Notes: generated by a model from the sequence alone, not told the origin. DNA of 64,000 bases from Isoptericola jiangsuensis (GCF_002563715.1 NZ_PDJJ01000001.1:3968001-4032000); one strand, 5' to 3'; counted from the stretch's first letter, positions 27,686 through 37,360 are shown. Program-made: numbers and translations.

Positions 27686-28674
27686 GGGGTCACCTCCGCG
27701 AAGGGGTCGTCGTGGGTGGTGCCGGCGGCGCGGATGGCCTCCTGGCGGCCGAGGCGGCCGCCGCGCCGACCGTGCGGTCCGCGTCCGCCGCGTCCGCCGC
27801 GTCCGGCGTGGGTGCCGCCGTCGAACCCGCGGCCGTAGTACCGCTCGAGGTAGTGCTGGCCGACCATGAGGACGGACGTGATGAGCAGGTACCACAGGGC
27901 CGCGACGATGAGCAGCGGGATGGGCTGGAACGTGCGGGTGCCGATGGCGCTCGTGGCGTAGGTGAGCTCGAGCGTGAACGGCACGGCGACGACGAGGGAC
28001 GTCGTCTTGAGCATGGAGATCGTCTCGTTGCCGGTGGGGGGCACGATGACGCGCATCGCCTGCGGCAGGACGACGCGGCGCAGGATCTTGCTCTCCTTCA
28101 TGCCGAGGGCGCGGGCGGCCTCGGACTGGCCGGGGTCGACGGACCCGAGGCCGGCGCGGACGATCTCGGCGAGGTAGGCGGCCTCGTTGAGGGCGAGCCC
28201 GATGAGGGCGGCCCAGAACGCCGTGATGACGTCCCGGGTGTCGAACACGAAGAACTCGGGACCGAAGGGGACGCCGAGGCTGAGCCGCGGGTAGAGCACG
28301 GAGATGAGTCCCCAGAAGACGAGCTGGGTGTAGATGGGGGTGCCGCGGAAGAACCAGATGTAGGTCCACGAGACCCAGCGCATGACGGGGTTGTCGCTGC
28401 GCCGCATGACGGCGAGCAGGATGGCGAGGACGACGGCGATCGCCATCGACCCGAAGGTGAGGACGAGGGTCCAGCCGACACCCCGGACCACGTTGACGTC
28501 CCGCAGGTACAGCCAGACGGTGTCCCAGCGGAAGTTCGGGTTGGTGACGAGCGCGTGCGCGACCATGGCGGCGAGCACGGCGACGACCGCCCCGGAGACC
28601 CAGCGGCCGGGCCGGGGTACGGGCCGGGCGTGCAGGGGCTCGGGCAGCGTGCGTCCGGTGGTGTCGGCGGCCAT
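27682..28674 (-). CDS. Polar amino acid ABC transporter permease
   Basis: The 330-residue HisMQ-family permease has helices from about residue 27 and the coupling loop [24 protein letters not shown] that contacts the ATPase. [17 protein letters not shown] and [18 protein letters not shown] are typical family stretches. The C-terminus is Gly/Arg-rich (about 290-315) and longer than usual. It starts 1 base after the binding-protein stop and overlaps the ATPase start. A single permease gene suggests a homodimeric channel. Confidence 0.94.
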   Translation of the reverse strand: MAADTTGRTLPEPLHARPVPRPGRWVSGAVVAVLAAMVAHALVTNPNFRWDTVWLYLRDVNVVRGVGWTLVLTFGSMAIAVVLAILLAVMRRSDNPVMRWVSWTYIWFFRGTPIYTQLVFWGLISVLYPRLSLGVPFGPEFFVFDTRDVITAFWAALIGLALNEAAYLAEIVRAGLGSVDPGQSEAARALGMKESKILRRVVLPQAMRVIVPPTGNETISMLKTTSLVVAVPFTLELTYATSAIGTRTFQPIPLLIVAALWYLLITSVLMVGQHYLERYYGRGFDGGTHAGRGGRGGRGPHGRRGGRLGRQEAIRAAGTTHDDPFAEVTP

Positions 28675-28675
28675 G

Positions 28676-29596
28676 TCAGAGACCCGGGTCGAGCTCGGCG
28701 GTGGTCAGGGCGCCCTCGGCGTTGCCCCACGTGTCGAGGATCTGGGCGAGGGTGCCGTCGTCCATGAGCTGCTGGAGGGCGGCCTGGATCGCGGCGGCGA
28801 GCTCGTCGTCGTCCTGCGCGACGACGACGCCGTACGGCGCGGCGTCGGTGATGTCGCCGAGGGTCTCGATGGACCCGCCGGCCTGCTCGACGGCGTAGGC
28901 CGTGACCGGGGAGTCGGCGTACATGCCCTGGACCTTGCCGCCGACGAGGTTGGTGGTGACCTCGGCCTGCGAGTCGTACGGGAGGACCTCGATGGCCTCG
29001 GTGCCGTCGGCCTCGCACTGCGCGGACAGCTCGTCGAGCTCGCCCTGCTGCACGGTGCCGGTCTGGACGCCCATGGTGGTGCCGCACAGGTCGGCGGTGT
29101 CGACGCCCTCGGGGTTGCCCGTCTGGACGGCGAACTGCGAGCCGGCGTCGAAGTAGCTGATCATGTGCGCGACCTTCAGGCGCTCGGCGTCGATGGTGAA
29201 GCCGGAGATGCCGACCTCGTACTTGGTGCCGACGGCGGGGATGATCGCGTCGAACGTGGAGGACTCGACCTGCGAGGTGAGGCCGAGGGTCGCGGCGACG
29301 GCGGCGGCGATGTCGACGTCGAACCCGACGGGGGTCTTGCCGTCGGCGTCGAGGAACTCGGCGGGCGCGTAGGTCAGCTCGGCGCCGACGGTGAGGACGC
29401 CGTCCTCGGCGACGGCGTCGGGCATCATCGCGGCGAGCTCCGGGTCCTCGGCGACGGAGGCCGGGTCGAACGCCTCGGCCTCGGCGGCACCGGACGCGGT
29501 GGACGTCGAGCCGAGGTCCTCCGAGGCGGTGGTGCAGCCGGTCAGCAGCGTGACGACGGCGAGCGCGGACAGCGGCAGGGCGTAGCGGGTGCGCAT
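28676..29596 (-). CDS. Polar amino acid ABC transporter substrate-binding lipoprotein
   Basis: The 306-residue protein has a lipobox LTGC (Cys 21) and a type II periplasmic-binding fold: LTVGAELTYAPAEFLD and VGFDVDIAAAVAATLGL near the N-terminal strands, DLCGTTMGVQTGTVQQ in the middle and LDTWGN near the end. This pattern is the SBP_bac_3 family for polar amino acids. It is the first gene of the importer operon, and an AT-rich promoter segment with the palindrome GAATACATATTC lies 77-88 bases upstream. Confidence 0.94.
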   Translation of the reverse strand: MRTRYALPLSALAVVTLLTGCTTASEDLGSTSTASGAAEAEAFDPASVAEDPELAAMMPDAVAEDGVLTVGAELTYAPAEFLDADGKTPVGFDVDIAAAVAATLGLTSQVESSTFDAIIPAVGTKYEVGISGFTIDAERLKVAHMISYFDAGSQFAVQTGNPEGVDTADLCGTTMGVQTGTVQQGELDELSAQCEADGTEAIEVLPYDSQAEVTTNLVGGKVQGMYADSPVTAYAVEQAGGSIETLGDITDAAPYGVVVAQDDDELAAAIQAALQQLMDDGTLAQILDTWGNAEGALTTAELDPGL

Positions 29597-29672
29597 GGCG
29601 TTCTCCCAGGGGTCTCGGGGTGTGCGCCGTGGGTTCCCGGGTCCGAGAAGCGGCGCGCCTATGCAACAGTAT

Positions 29673-29684
29673 GAATACATATTC
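29673..29684. promoter_or_regulatory. AT-rich palindrome upstream of the amino acid importer
   Basis: GAATA-CA-TATTC is a 5-bp-arm palindrome within an unusually AT-rich segment (29661-29684). It likely overlaps the -10/-35 region of the minus-strand importer operon and may be an operator. Confidence 0.5.
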
Positions 29685-29757
29685 GGCGCGGGATCAAACC
29701 GGTGCCCGTGGGATCCGTCACGCCGCCGACCGCGACGGTGCGCATACCGGCACGAAA

Positions 29758-29791
29758 GGGCCGGACCGGCAGCATGCTGCCGATCCGGCCC
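29758..29791. repeat. 34-nt near-perfect palindrome
   Basis: GGGCCGGACCGGCAGCA and its near-complement TGCTGCCGATCCGGCCC meet without a loop; one mismatch in 17 pairs. It lies between the importer promoter and the long hairpin at 29813 and may be part of a terminator for metPS or a cruciform. Confidence 0.7.
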
Positions 29792-29812
29792 CTCGTCGAC
29801 CGACGCGCAGGG

Positions 29813-29908
29813 CGTGGTGCCCGGACCCCTGCGCGCGGTCGTCAGACGGGAAGCGCAGGGCGCGCAGCGCCCGTGAGCGCGACCGTGCGCTGGGGTCCGG
29901 GCACCACG
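29813..29908. repeat. Long hairpin element, diverged core
   Basis: The left arm 29813-29841 (CGTGGTGCCCGGACCCC first) pairs with 29880-29908: 17 perfect outer pairs, then one mismatch, four pairs, a wobble and six pairs. The 38-nt core starts TCAGACGGGAAGCGCAGGGC and ends GCGCCCGTGAGCG, like the copy at 19.5 kb but with the GC apex changed in a compensating way. It lies just past the 3' end of metS. Confidence 0.8.
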
Positions 29909-29948
29909 ACCGACGGGACCAGAGCGCCGTCCGTCCGTCACGCACGGC

Positions 29949-30116
29949 TCACGTGTCGTGGCGCAGGATCTCCGTGTCCTCGCGGTGGTCGTCCTCGCCG
30001 CCGGCGGGGTAGTCGTCCCGCTCGGGCCGGGCGCGCAGGGCGAGGATCGCCACGACGAGCCCTCCCCACACGATGACGAGGGCGACGATCATCATCAACA
30101 GTGCCGAGGTGTTCAT
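29949..30116 (-). CDS. metS: MetS-type small subunit of a methionine/alanine importer
   Basis: The 55-residue peptide has one transmembrane helix (about 6-28, LLMMIVALVIVWGGLVVAILAL) followed by a polar acidic tail. Its size, topology and position directly behind an NSS-family carrier match MetS, which Corynebacterium needs for MetP function. The ATG overlaps the metP stop by 4 bases. Confidence 0.85.
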   Translation of the reverse strand: MNTSALLMMIVALVIVWGGLVVAILALRARPERDDYPAGGEDDHREDTEILRHDT

Positions 30117-31684
30117 CGCGACGCCTCCTTCATGACGGCCGGGTCCTGGGGCGGGTAGGCGGGCCAGACGGTGAACGCCTCCCGGCCGCGCCAGCGGGGC
30201 AGGGTGAACAGGATCGCGCCGACGAACAGCAGCAGCACGGAGCCCCAGCCCGTGATCAGCAGGTAGGTGGTGTCGTAGTCGCCGTAGGGCTTGTCGATGC
30301 GCTCGATCACGTACTGCACGAGCATGATGACGAGCATGACCGGCACGATCACGCCGACGCAGACGTACCACCAGCGCCCGACCTGGGTCGTGGAGACGGC
30401 GTTGAGGTGGTACCGCAGCTCGGGCGCCTTGCGGTAGACCCAGACGACGAACACGCACATGAACACGGCGGACCCGACGATGCCGAGGTTGTTGACGAAC
30501 GCGTCCACGGTGTCGAGCAGGATGAGGCCGGTGGTCGTGGAGAAGCCGAGGACGGACACGACGCCGAGGGTGATGCCCATGCCGAGGGTCGCGGCCCGGC
30601 GGGAAAGCGCGAACTTCTCCTGGAGCGCCGCGGACACCACCTGGAGGATCGAGACCAGGGAGGTGAAGCCCGCCATGACGAGCGACCCGAAGAACAGGGC
30701 GCCGAAGAAGGCGCCGGCGGGCATCTGGGACACGATCGTCGGGAAGGTGACGAACGCGAGGAGGACGCCCTGGAAGTTGAGGTCGGCGACCGTCACCCCC
30801 TCCTGGGCGGCCAGGAAGCCGAGGGCGGAGAACACGCCGAGCCCGGCGAACAGCTCGAAGCCGGAGTTGGAGAACGCGACGACGAGGCCGGGGCTCGTCA
30901 TGTTGGCCTTGCGGGCCCGGTACGACGAGTACGTGATCATGATGCCGAACGCGACGGACAGCGAGAAGAAGATCTGGCCGTAGGCCGCGATCCACACGCT
31001 GGCGTCGCCCAGCCTGCTCCAGTCGGGCGTGAACAGGACGTTGAGGCCGTCGACGGCGCCCTCGAGGAACAGCGAGCGCACGACGAGGATGCCGAACGCG
31101 ACGACGAGCAGCGGGATGAAGACGACGTTGGCGCGCTCGACGCCCTTGACGACGCCGGCGGCGAGGACGGCGATGACGGCGACCCAGACGATGACGAGCG
31201 GGATGAGCACGGCGGCGACGAAGTCGAAGGTGAACCAGGGGTCGGCGCCGCCGACGTCGGCGAGCTGGAGGTGCTCGCCGACGAAGAAGGAGGCGGCGTC
31301 GTCGCCCCAGTCGAGGCCGAACGAGTAGACGAAGAAGCTGCCGGCCCAGGCGACGACGACGGCGTAGTAGACGGCGATGAGGATGCAGATCATCACCTGG
31401 AACCAGCCGAGGGACTCGAGCCAGCCCTTGACGCGGCGGAAGGCCTGGGGGGCGCCGCCGCGGAAGCGGTGCCCGAGGGCGTAGTCGAGGAAGAGGATGG
31501 GGATGCCGGCGGTCAGCAGCGCGACGAGGTAGGGCACCATGAAGGCGCCGCCACCGTTCTCGTAGGCGACGCCGGGGAAACGCCAGATGTTTCCGAGGCC
31601 CACGGCGGAGCCGATCGCCGACAGGATGAATCCCACCTGTCCGGTGAACTGCTCGCGCGGGGCGGCCTTGTGTTCAGCACTCAC
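30113..31684 (-). CDS. metP: Sodium-dependent amino acid transporter, NSS family (MetP-like)
   Basis: A 523-residue carrier with about 12 helices and the N-terminal NSS sodium/substrate motif FILSAIGSAVGLGNIWRFPG near residues 17-36, followed by ENGGGAFMVPYL. It should import methionine and perhaps alanine with sodium, together with MetS. The GTG start at 31684 puts MSAEHKAAPREQF in front of helix 1; AAAGG lies upstream. An open frame extends to 31741, but that part is basic and unlike the family. No SAM riboswitch is evident in the short leader. Confidence 0.92.
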   Translation of the reverse strand: MSAEHKAAPREQFTGQVGFILSAIGSAVGLGNIWRFPGVAYENGGGAFMVPYLVALLTAGIPILFLDYALGHRFRGGAPQAFRRVKGWLESLGWFQVMICILIAVYYAVVVAWAGSFFVYSFGLDWGDDAASFFVGEHLQLADVGGADPWFTFDFVAAVLIPLVIVWVAVIAVLAAGVVKGVERANVVFIPLLVVAFGILVVRSLFLEGAVDGLNVLFTPDWSRLGDASVWIAAYGQIFFSLSVAFGIMITYSSYRARKANMTSPGLVVAFSNSGFELFAGLGVFSALGFLAAQEGVTVADLNFQGVLLAFVTFPTIVSQMPAGAFFGALFFGSLVMAGFTSLVSILQVVSAALQEKFALSRRAATLGMGITLGVVSVLGFSTTTGLILLDTVDAFVNNLGIVGSAVFMCVFVVWVYRKAPELRYHLNAVSTTQVGRWWYVCVGVIVPVMLVIMLVQYVIERIDKPYGDYDTTYLLITGWGSVLLLFVGAILFTLPRWRGREAFTVWPAYPPQDPAVMKEASR

Positions 31685-31776
31685 GGGGCACACACCTTTC
31701 GTGCTGCGTCGTCGCCGGTCAAACTGCTCGCCCTCGATCATGCGTGACGCAGGTCACGCTGGCACGTCGAGGTGCA

Positions 31777-31825
31777 CGTCAGGGCTCTGTGACGGCCGCC
31801 ACGCGGCGAGAAACTCGCCCTGACG
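31777..31825 (-). terminator. Candidate terminator downstream of the alditol oxidase gene
   Basis: CGTCAGGGC (31777-31785) can pair with GCCCTGACG (31817-31825); a competing tight stem GGCGAG-AAA-CTCGCC lies at 31805-31819. They sit just past the minus-strand stop at 31843. Confidence 0.5.
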
Positions 31826-31842
31826 CCCGTCTCACGATGTGG

Positions 31843-33096
31843 TCACCCCAGGAGTTCGCGCAGGTAGCCGCCGTGCAGGCGACCGTCGGGGTCGAACCGC
31901 GCGGCGAGCGCCCGGAAGTCCTCGAAGCGGGGGTAGAGCTCCCGCAGCGCGACGGGGTCGAGCGCGAACAGCTTGCCCCAGTGGGGCCGCGCGCCGAGCG
32001 GCAGCAGGGCCTCCTCCAGCAGCGGCAGGACGGCGGCGACGTCCTCGCCGCGGGGGTGCCACGTGAAGTGCAGGGCCACGGAGTCCTCGTCGAACGGGCT
32101 GAGCCACAGGTCGTCCGCGGCGACCGTGCGCACCTCCGACGTCTGGAGCAGGGGCGCCACCCGCGGGGCGAGCCGGCGCAGCGCCACGATCGCCTCGACG
32201 GCGTGCCGACGCGGCAGCAGGTACTCGGACTGGAGCTCGTCGCCGGCCGACGGCGTGAACTCGAGCCGGAAGTGGCTGAGCCGCTCGTGCCACGGGCCCG
32301 CCACGCCGAGCTGCGGCGTGCACGCCACCGGGTCGACCCCGGGCAGGGGGTGCAGCTCGGTCGTCGCCCAGCCCAGGCCCGGCAAGGGCTCGGGGCGCTC
32401 CCCGACGCCGTCGTCCACCCGGGACTTGAACCAGACCTGGCGCACGGAGCGTTCGGCCCACGACGTGAACAGGCTGACCGAGTACGCCGCCCCGGTGAGG
32501 GTGTCGAACGACCCGAGCACCGTCTCCCACGGCACGTCGACGGCGACGTCCTGCCGGACGGCGAACGTCGGGGACGTCGCGAGCTCGACGCGGGTGACGA
32601 CGCCGAGCGCGCCGAGGGAGACCACGGTGCCGCCGAACACGTCCGGGTGCTCGGCGCGCGTCACGCGACGCAGCTCCCCGGCGGTCGTCATGACCTCCAG
32701 GCCGACGACGTCGCCCGCGAGGCAGCGGTTGGCGTCGCCGGAGCCATGGGTGGCCGTGGCGACGGCCCCTGCGACGGAGATGTGCGGCAGGGAGGCCAGG
32801 TTGCCGAGCGCGCGGCCCTGGGGGTGCAGCGCGCGCGACACCTCGCCGTACCGCAGCCCGGCGTTGACCGACACGACGCCGGTGGCGGGGTCGAGGTCCA
32901 CGGCGGGGCGGCCGTCGTCGAGCCGGTCCACCTGGACGTGCACGCCCGTGGTGTCGGCGACGTCGTTGAAGGAGTGCCGCGACCCGAGCGCCCGGACCGG
33001 TCCGGAGCCCTCGAGGGCGGTGGCCAGCTCGTCGAGCGTGGCGGGTCGGCGCAGGTCGGTCGCGGAGTACGTGAGGTTGCCCGCCCAGTTCAGCAT
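31843..33096 (-). CDS. Alditol oxidase, FAD-linked (AldO/xylitol oxidase type)
   Basis: The 417-residue flavoprotein has the same length as Streptomyces alditol oxidase. The N-terminal FAD_binding_4 domain contains VRALGSRHSFND; His41 is the expected covalent attachment site for FAD. THGSG and LGALGVVTRV are further flavin-contact motifs, and the C-terminal domain ends with YPRFEDFRALAARFDPDGR, typical of the family. It oxidises polyols such as xylitol or sorbitol with oxygen, giving an aldose and peroxide. It begins 4 bases from the stop of an upstream winged-helix gene, so they form an operon. Substrate choice within polyols is unknown. Confidence 0.92.
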   Translation of the reverse strand: MLNWAGNLTYSATDLRRPATLDELATALEGSGPVRALGSRHSFNDVADTTGVHVQVDRLDDGRPAVDLDPATGVVSVNAGLRYGEVSRALHPQGRALGNLASLPHISVAGAVATATHGSGDANRCLAGDVVGLEVMTTAGELRRVTRAEHPDVFGGTVVSLGALGVVTRVELATSPTFAVRQDVAVDVPWETVLGSFDTLTGAAYSVSLFTSWAERSVRQVWFKSRVDDGVGERPEPLPGLGWATTELHPLPGVDPVACTPQLGVAGPWHERLSHFRLEFTPSAGDELQSEYLLPRRHAVEAIVALRRLAPRVAPLLQTSEVRTVAADDLWLSPFDEDSVALHFTWHPRGEDVAAVLPLLEEALLPLGARPHWGKLFALDPVALRELYPRFEDFRALAARFDPDGRLHGGYLRELLG

Positions 33097-33100
33097 CCGA

Positions 33101-34231
33101 CTAGCCTGCCACGCGTCGCCGCAGGTGGGCGGTCAGGTCCGCGGTCGCGTCGGCGAGGGCGACGCGCTCGGCGGGCGTCGGGTCGCGCTGCCACTGCACG
33201 TCGAGCACGAGGGGGCCGTCGTCGGGGAGGCGGGCGGGCCAGCGCCAGCGGGCGGCGCGACGCCCGTCGAGCAGCAGGGTGTGGAGGAACGCGCCCGTCC
33301 GGTCGGGCTCGGGGGCGCGAGGGTCCGCCAGGACGTGCCGGGACTCGCCGTAGGAGCAGACGATCTCGTCGTAGGCGCACAGGAGGTCCGCGACGGGGGC
33401 GCCGTCGGCCGCGCGCCGGTCCTGCCCGGCGACGGCGGACGTCGTCACGAGCGTCAGCCCGTCGAGCCCGTCCGCGCCGGGCACCTCGACGACCTCGCCG
33501 ACGTCGAGCAGCACCGCCAGCCCGGCCCGCAGCTCGGTCAGGGTGAGGCCGCTCCACTGCGCGAGGTCCTTGACGGTCGCGTACGCCCGCCCGGGCAGGT
33601 ACCGGCGCCACAGCTCCAGGACGGCGGACGGCCGGTCGAACGTCGCGCCGAGCGGCCCGTAGCCGGGCGGCACCCGGTCGTCGAACAGGGCGTAGGTGTG
33701 GCGGCCGTCGGCGGGCGGCCCGCTGACGACGAGGCGCCGCAGCTCGGCGTGCATGAGCACGTGGGTGAGGACGATGCCCGGGGCGTCCGGGGCGAGCACG
33801 CCGCGTGCCACGAGCGCGGCGGCGAGGTCGTCCCGGGTGCGCGGGCCGGCGGCGAGCAGGTCCAGCAGCGCGCCGATCGCGGGCTCCGGGCTCCCGAGCC
33901 CCCAGGACCGTTCGGTGGACGCCATGACGCGCCCCACCCGGGGCGCGGTGAGCTCCAGCAGCCAGCGGACGTCGTCCCGCGCCACGAGGTGCCAGGTGGG
34001 CCGCAGGACGTGGGTACGCAGCACGCGCCCGTCGTCGAGCACCGCGAGGTCGGGCCCGCCACGCCGGGCGGGGGCGAGCCGCCGGTCGAGGCCGTGCAGC
34101 GTGGGCCGCAGCTCCTGGCCCTGCACGGCCAGCAGGTACCGGACGGCACCCGCGACCTCGGGCAGGTCGGGGTCGCGCAGCCGCTGGGCGTGCAGCCGCG
34201 CGGCGAGGACCCGGGCGGCGTCGACGCTCAT
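33101..34231 (-). CDS. AlkZ-type winged-helix DNA-binding protein (HTH_42)
   Basis: The 376-residue protein resembles the YcaQ/AlkZ-like family of tandem winged-helix DNA glycosylases: AVQGQELRPTLHGLDRR near residues 32-48, then LRTHVLRPTWHLVARDDVRWLLEL, and YATVKDLAQWSGLTL in the middle. The QxQ-type catalytic motif of AlkZ is represented by VQGQ (35-38). Family members unhook DNA interstrand crosslinks or lesions; others have no known role. The gene sits 4 bases upstream of alditol oxidase, an odd pairing. The start at 34231 is an ATG; an earlier GTG-type frame to 34291 is less likely. Confidence 0.8.
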   Translation of the reverse strand: MSVDAARVLAARLHAQRLRDPDLPEVAGAVRYLLAVQGQELRPTLHGLDRRLAPARRGGPDLAVLDDGRVLRTHVLRPTWHLVARDDVRWLLELTAPRVGRVMASTERSWGLGSPEPAIGALLDLLAAGPRTRDDLAAALVARGVLAPDAPGIVLTHVLMHAELRRLVVSGPPADGRHTYALFDDRVPPGYGPLGATFDRPSAVLELWRRYLPGRAYATVKDLAQWSGLTLTELRAGLAVLLDVGEVVEVPGADGLDGLTLVTTSAVAGQDRRAADGAPVADLLCAYDEIVCSYGESRHVLADPRAPEPDRTGAFLHTLLLDGRRAARWRWPARLPDDGPLVLDVQWQRDPTPAERVALADATADLTAHLRRRVAG

Positions 34232-34327
34232 GCCCCCACCCTGCCACCGGCCACCGACGGGCGTGCGGCGACGGGCGTCGTCGTCCCGCACGGGCCACGG
34301 ACGGCACCCGCGCGGGCCGACGACCGG

Positions 34328-35857
34328 TCAGGCGAGCGCCAGGGCCACCGTGACGTACGAGTGCGCGGGCAGCTCGACCTCCAGGCCGCGGGGGTGCGGG
34401 CGCACCGTGCCCAGCGGCGCGGGCGCGACGGCGTCGGGCCGGTCCGCGGTGTTGTGCGACGACGTCTCGGGCGCCGCGAGCACGGTGGCGACGTGCCCGG
34501 TGACCTCGCGCCCGCGCAGGTCGAGCACGAGGGTGCGGGGGGCGTCGGCGTCAAGGTTGGTCAGGGAGACGAGCGCGGCGTCCTCCTTGACGGAGGCGGA
34601 CGCGGACACCAGCGGGAGGGTGCCGCCGTCGACCTCGCGGGCGGGCACGTCGCGCAGGTGCACGGCGAGGGAGTCGGCGTCGTGGTGGGGGGTGTTCATC
34701 GCGAACACGTGGTAGGTGGGGGTGCGGACGAGCGCGCCGGTGTCCGGGTCGGTGAGCAGCATCGCCTGGAGCACGTTGACGGTCTGGGCGATGTTCGTCA
34801 TGACGACGCGCTCGGCGTGGCGGTGGAACGCGTCCAGGTGGACGGACGCGACGAGGGCGTCGCGCAGGCTGTTCTGCTGGTGCAGGAAACCGGGGTTCGT
34901 GCCCGGCTCCACGTTCCACCAGGTGCCCCACTCGTCCACGACCAGCCCGACCCGGCGGGCGGGGTCCCAGCGGTCCATGACCTGGCCGTGCCGGGTGAGC
35001 AGCTGGTCCATGACGTTCGCGCGGTGCAGGGCGCGGTACCACTCGTCCTCGGTGAACTCGGTGGCCGACCCCTTGTCCTGCCAGGTGCCGGTGAACGTGT
35101 AGTAGTGCAGGGAGAGCGCCTGGAAGGGGGCGGCGGGCGTGCCCGCCGCCGCGGGGTCGTCGAGCGGGTCGAAGGACCGCATGAGGGTCTCGGTCCAGTG
35201 CAGGTCGTGGTCGGAGGCGCCCGCGGCGATGCGGTAGACCTCGTTGCCGGCGTGGTCGCGCACGTAGGTGGCGTACTGGCGGGCGAGCGAGGCGAACTGC
35301 TCGACGCGCAGGTTGCCGCCGCAGCCCCAGGCCTCGTTGCCGAGGCCGAAGAACGGCACCTTCCAGGGTTCGTCGCGGCCGTGGGCGCGGCGCAGGGCGG
35401 CCATGGGCGAGTCGTCGGCGCGGGTGAGGTACTCGATCCACTCGCTCATCTCCTGCACGGTGCCGGAGCCGACGTTGCCGCTGATGTAGGCGTCGGCGCC
35501 GAGCAGCTCGCACAGGTCCATGAACTCGTGGGTGCCGAACGCGTTGTCCTCGACGACGTCGCCCCAGTGCGAGTTGACCATCCGCGGCCGGTCCTCGCGG
35601 GGGCCGATGCCGTCGCGCCAGTGGTAGTCGTCGGCGAAGCACCCGCCGGGCCAGCGCAGGTTGGGGATCCGCAGGGCGCGCAGCGCCTCGACGACGTCGG
35701 TGCGGATGCCGCGCACGTTCGGCACGTCGGAGTCCTCGCCGACCCAGAAGCCGCCGTAGATGCAGCGGCCGAGGTGCTCGGCGAAGTGTCCGTAGACGTG
35801 GCGGGAGATGCGGGGGCCGGGGAGGTCGAGGTCGATGACGGCCGTCGTCGTGTCCAT
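34328..35857 (-). CDS. Alpha-L-arabinofuranosidase, GH51
   Basis: The 509-residue intracellular enzyme has no signal peptide. The acid/base Glu175 is in GNEAWG and the nucleophile Glu309 in VVDEWGTW, which match the GH51 catalytic pair. The sugar-binding stretch [21 protein letters not shown] opens the protein, and [15 protein letters not shown] is also typical. It releases arabinose from arabino-oligosaccharides taken up from plant hemicellulose. The ATG at 35857 lies 10 bp from a perfect LacI-type palindrome, shared with a divergent LacI regulator gene. Three extra in-frame residues from a GTG at 35866 are possible but unlikely. Confidence 0.95.
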   Translation of the reverse strand: MDTTTAVIDLDLPGPRISRHVYGHFAEHLGRCIYGGFWVGEDSDVPNVRGIRTDVVEALRALRIPNLRWPGGCFADDYHWRDGIGPREDRPRMVNSHWGDVVEDNAFGTHEFMDLCELLGADAYISGNVGSGTVQEMSEWIEYLTRADDSPMAALRRAHGRDEPWKVPFFGLGNEAWGCGGNLRVEQFASLARQYATYVRDHAGNEVYRIAAGASDHDLHWTETLMRSFDPLDDPAAAGTPAAPFQALSLHYYTFTGTWQDKGSATEFTEDEWYRALHRANVMDQLLTRHGQVMDRWDPARRVGLVVDEWGTWWNVEPGTNPGFLHQQNSLRDALVASVHLDAFHRHAERVVMTNIAQTVNVLQAMLLTDPDTGALVRTPTYHVFAMNTPHHDADSLAVHLRDVPAREVDGGTLPLVSASASVKEDAALVSLTNLDADAPRTLVLDLRGREVTGHVATVLAAPETSSHNTADRPDAVAPAPLGTVRPHPRGLEVELPAHSYVTVALALA

Positions 35858-35866
35858 ACCGGCCAC

Positions 35867-35878
35867 TTTATCGATAAA
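35867..35878. promoter_or_regulatory. LacI-type operator
   Basis: TTTATCGATAAA is a perfect 12-bp palindrome with the central CG typical of LacI-family operators. It lies between the GH51 start (35857) and the LacI gene start (35902), so the regulator probably controls both directions. Confidence 0.8.
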
Positions 35879-35901
35879 CCCGAGAGTCGGGAAGCGGTAG
35901 C

Positions 35902-36930
35902 GTGAACCCTGTGAGACCCACCATGAGCGACGTGGCCCGCGCCGCCGGCGTGTCCGCGATGACCGTCTCCAACGTCCTCAACGGACGCCGCCCCGTGGGC
36001 GACGCCACCCGTGCCCGCGTCGAGGCCGCCGCCGCCGAGCTCGGCTACGAGCTCAACCTCACCGCCCGGCACCTGCGCGCCGGACGCACCGACACCGTCG
36101 CGCTCGTCGTGCCGCGCCTCGACCACCCCTACTACGGGGAGCTCGCCGCCCGGCTCTCCGGACTGCTCGAGGCCGACGGCCGCCACCTCGTCGTCGAGCA
36201 GTCCGGCGCGAGCCGCCAGGGCGAGCTCGCCGCCCTGGCGCAGGCGCGCTGGCAGCTCTACGACGGCGTCCTGCTGTCCGTCGTCGGCATGACCGCCGCG
36301 GACCTCGACGCCGTCCGCACGTCCGTGCCCCTCGTGCTGCTCGGGGAGCAGCAGATGCCCGCCCGGCACGACCACGTCCTCATGGACAACGTGGGCGGCG
36401 CACGCCTCGCCACCGCGCACCTGCTGGCCCGCGGCTGCCGCCGCGTCGCCGTCGTCGGGGGCTCCGACCCCTCCCCCACCGCCGGGATGATGCCCGCCCG
36501 CACCGCCGGCTGGATGGCCGCGCACCAGGCGGCGGGGCGCACCCCCGACCTCGCCCTGGTCACCCCCGCGCCCCACGTCGACCTGGCCGCCGGGCGCGCG
36601 GCCGTCCGGCGGCTGCGCGCCGACGGCGTCGCGTTCGACGGGGTCTTCGCCGTCACCGACACCCTCGCCACCGGCGTCCTCGCCGGCCTCGCCGAGGCCG
36701 GGCTGCGCGTGCCCGACGACGTCCAGGTCGTCGGGTTCGACGCGCTCACCTCGAGCGAGTTCACCGTGCCCGCGCTGACCACCGTCGACCCGGGTCACGA
36801 CGACATGGCGCGTGCCGCGCTGCGGCTCCTCGCCGGGCAGACCCGCCCCGGCGACCCGCGCCGCGCCGGCGAGCACGTCGTCGCGCCCGTCCGGCTCGTC
36901 GAGCGCGGCACCACCCGGCCGCGGACGTGA
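35902..36930 (+). CDS. LacI-family transcriptional repressor
   Basis: The 342-residue protein has a LacI helix-turn-helix ([21 protein letters not shown], residues about 8-28) with the hinge region [16 protein letters not shown], then a periplasmic-binding-like sensor domain with [26 protein letters not shown] and [19 protein letters not shown]. It should repress the divergent arabinofuranosidase and release on binding arabinose or an arabino-oligosaccharide. Three nearby starts are possible (GTG 35902, GTG 35911, ATG 35923); the first follows GGGAAG. Confidence 0.92.
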   Translation: MNPVRPTMSDVARAAGVSAMTVSNVLNGRRPVGDATRARVEAAAAELGYELNLTARHLRAGRTDTVALVVPRLDHPYYGELAARLSGLLEADGRHLVVEQSGASRQGELAALAQARWQLYDGVLLSVVGMTAADLDAVRTSVPLVLLGEQQMPARHDHVLMDNVGGARLATAHLLARGCRRVAVVGGSDPSPTAGMMPARTAGWMAAHQAAGRTPDLALVTPAPHVDLAAGRAAVRRLRADGVAFDGVFAVTDTLATGVLAGLAEAGLRVPDDVQVVGFDALTSSEFTVPALTTVDPGHDDMARAALRLLAGQTRPGDPRRAGEHVVAPVRLVERGTTRPRT

Positions 36931-36966
36931 CGAGCGCCCGCCCGGCGGACCGGGCGGGCGCTCGTC
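36929..36966. terminator. Bidirectional terminator, perfect 17-bp stem
   Basis: GACGAGCGCCCGCCCGG (36929-36945) pairs perfectly with 36950-36966 around CGGA. It overlaps the stop codon of the LacI gene and lies before the convergent STAS gene. Confidence 0.85.
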
Positions 36967-36982
36967 GCGCGGGCGGGCGAGG

Positions 36983-37360
36983 TCAGGCGCCGGCGGCCTG
37001 CTCCTCGCGCAGCACGGGGATGCGACCCCCCATGCCGATCATCTCCAGCACCTCCGTCACCGCCTCGGACGGTTCCAGCAGGTGCACGGGCGCGCCCGTC
37101 TCCTGACCCAGCATGTACAGCTGCAGGATGAACGCGACGCCCGACGAGTCGAGGAACGTCACGTCCCGCGCGTCCACCACGAGCGGCGTCTGCGCCGGTC
37201 GGGAGACGACGGCGGTCATGGCGTCGCTCGCCGCCTCACGCAGCGCGGCGTCCACCTCGCCCCACAGGGTCAGGTAGGTCGCATCCTCCTGGTGCTGGCA
37301 GGAGATCCCGGATCCTGCGTCCGGGTCGGCCTCGAGTTCCGAGGTGCGGTCGGTGTCCAT
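36983..37360 (-). CDS. STAS-domain anti-sigma factor antagonist
   Basis: The 125-residue protein is a single STAS domain: TYLTLWGEVDAALREAASDA, then PLVVDARDVTFLDSSGVAF. Ser72 or Ser73 in LDSSG is the phosphorylation site used by SpoIIAA/RsbV-type antagonists to switch partner binding. No kinase/anti-sigma gene is adjacent, so its partner is encoded elsewhere. It has its own promoter region of about 130 bases. The first 20 residues are acidic and extra. Confidence 0.88.
   Translation of the reverse strand: MDTDRTSELEADPDAGSGISCQHQEDATYLTLWGEVDAALREAASDAMTAVVSRPAQTPLVVDARDVTFLDSSGVAFILQLYMLGQETGAPVHLLEPSEAVTEVLEMIGMGGRIPVLREEQAAGA

Noticed and set aside
30113-31742. SAM riboswitch before metPS
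   Set aside because: Only about 60 bases are available between the likely start and the next hairpin, and no conserved SAM core is visible.
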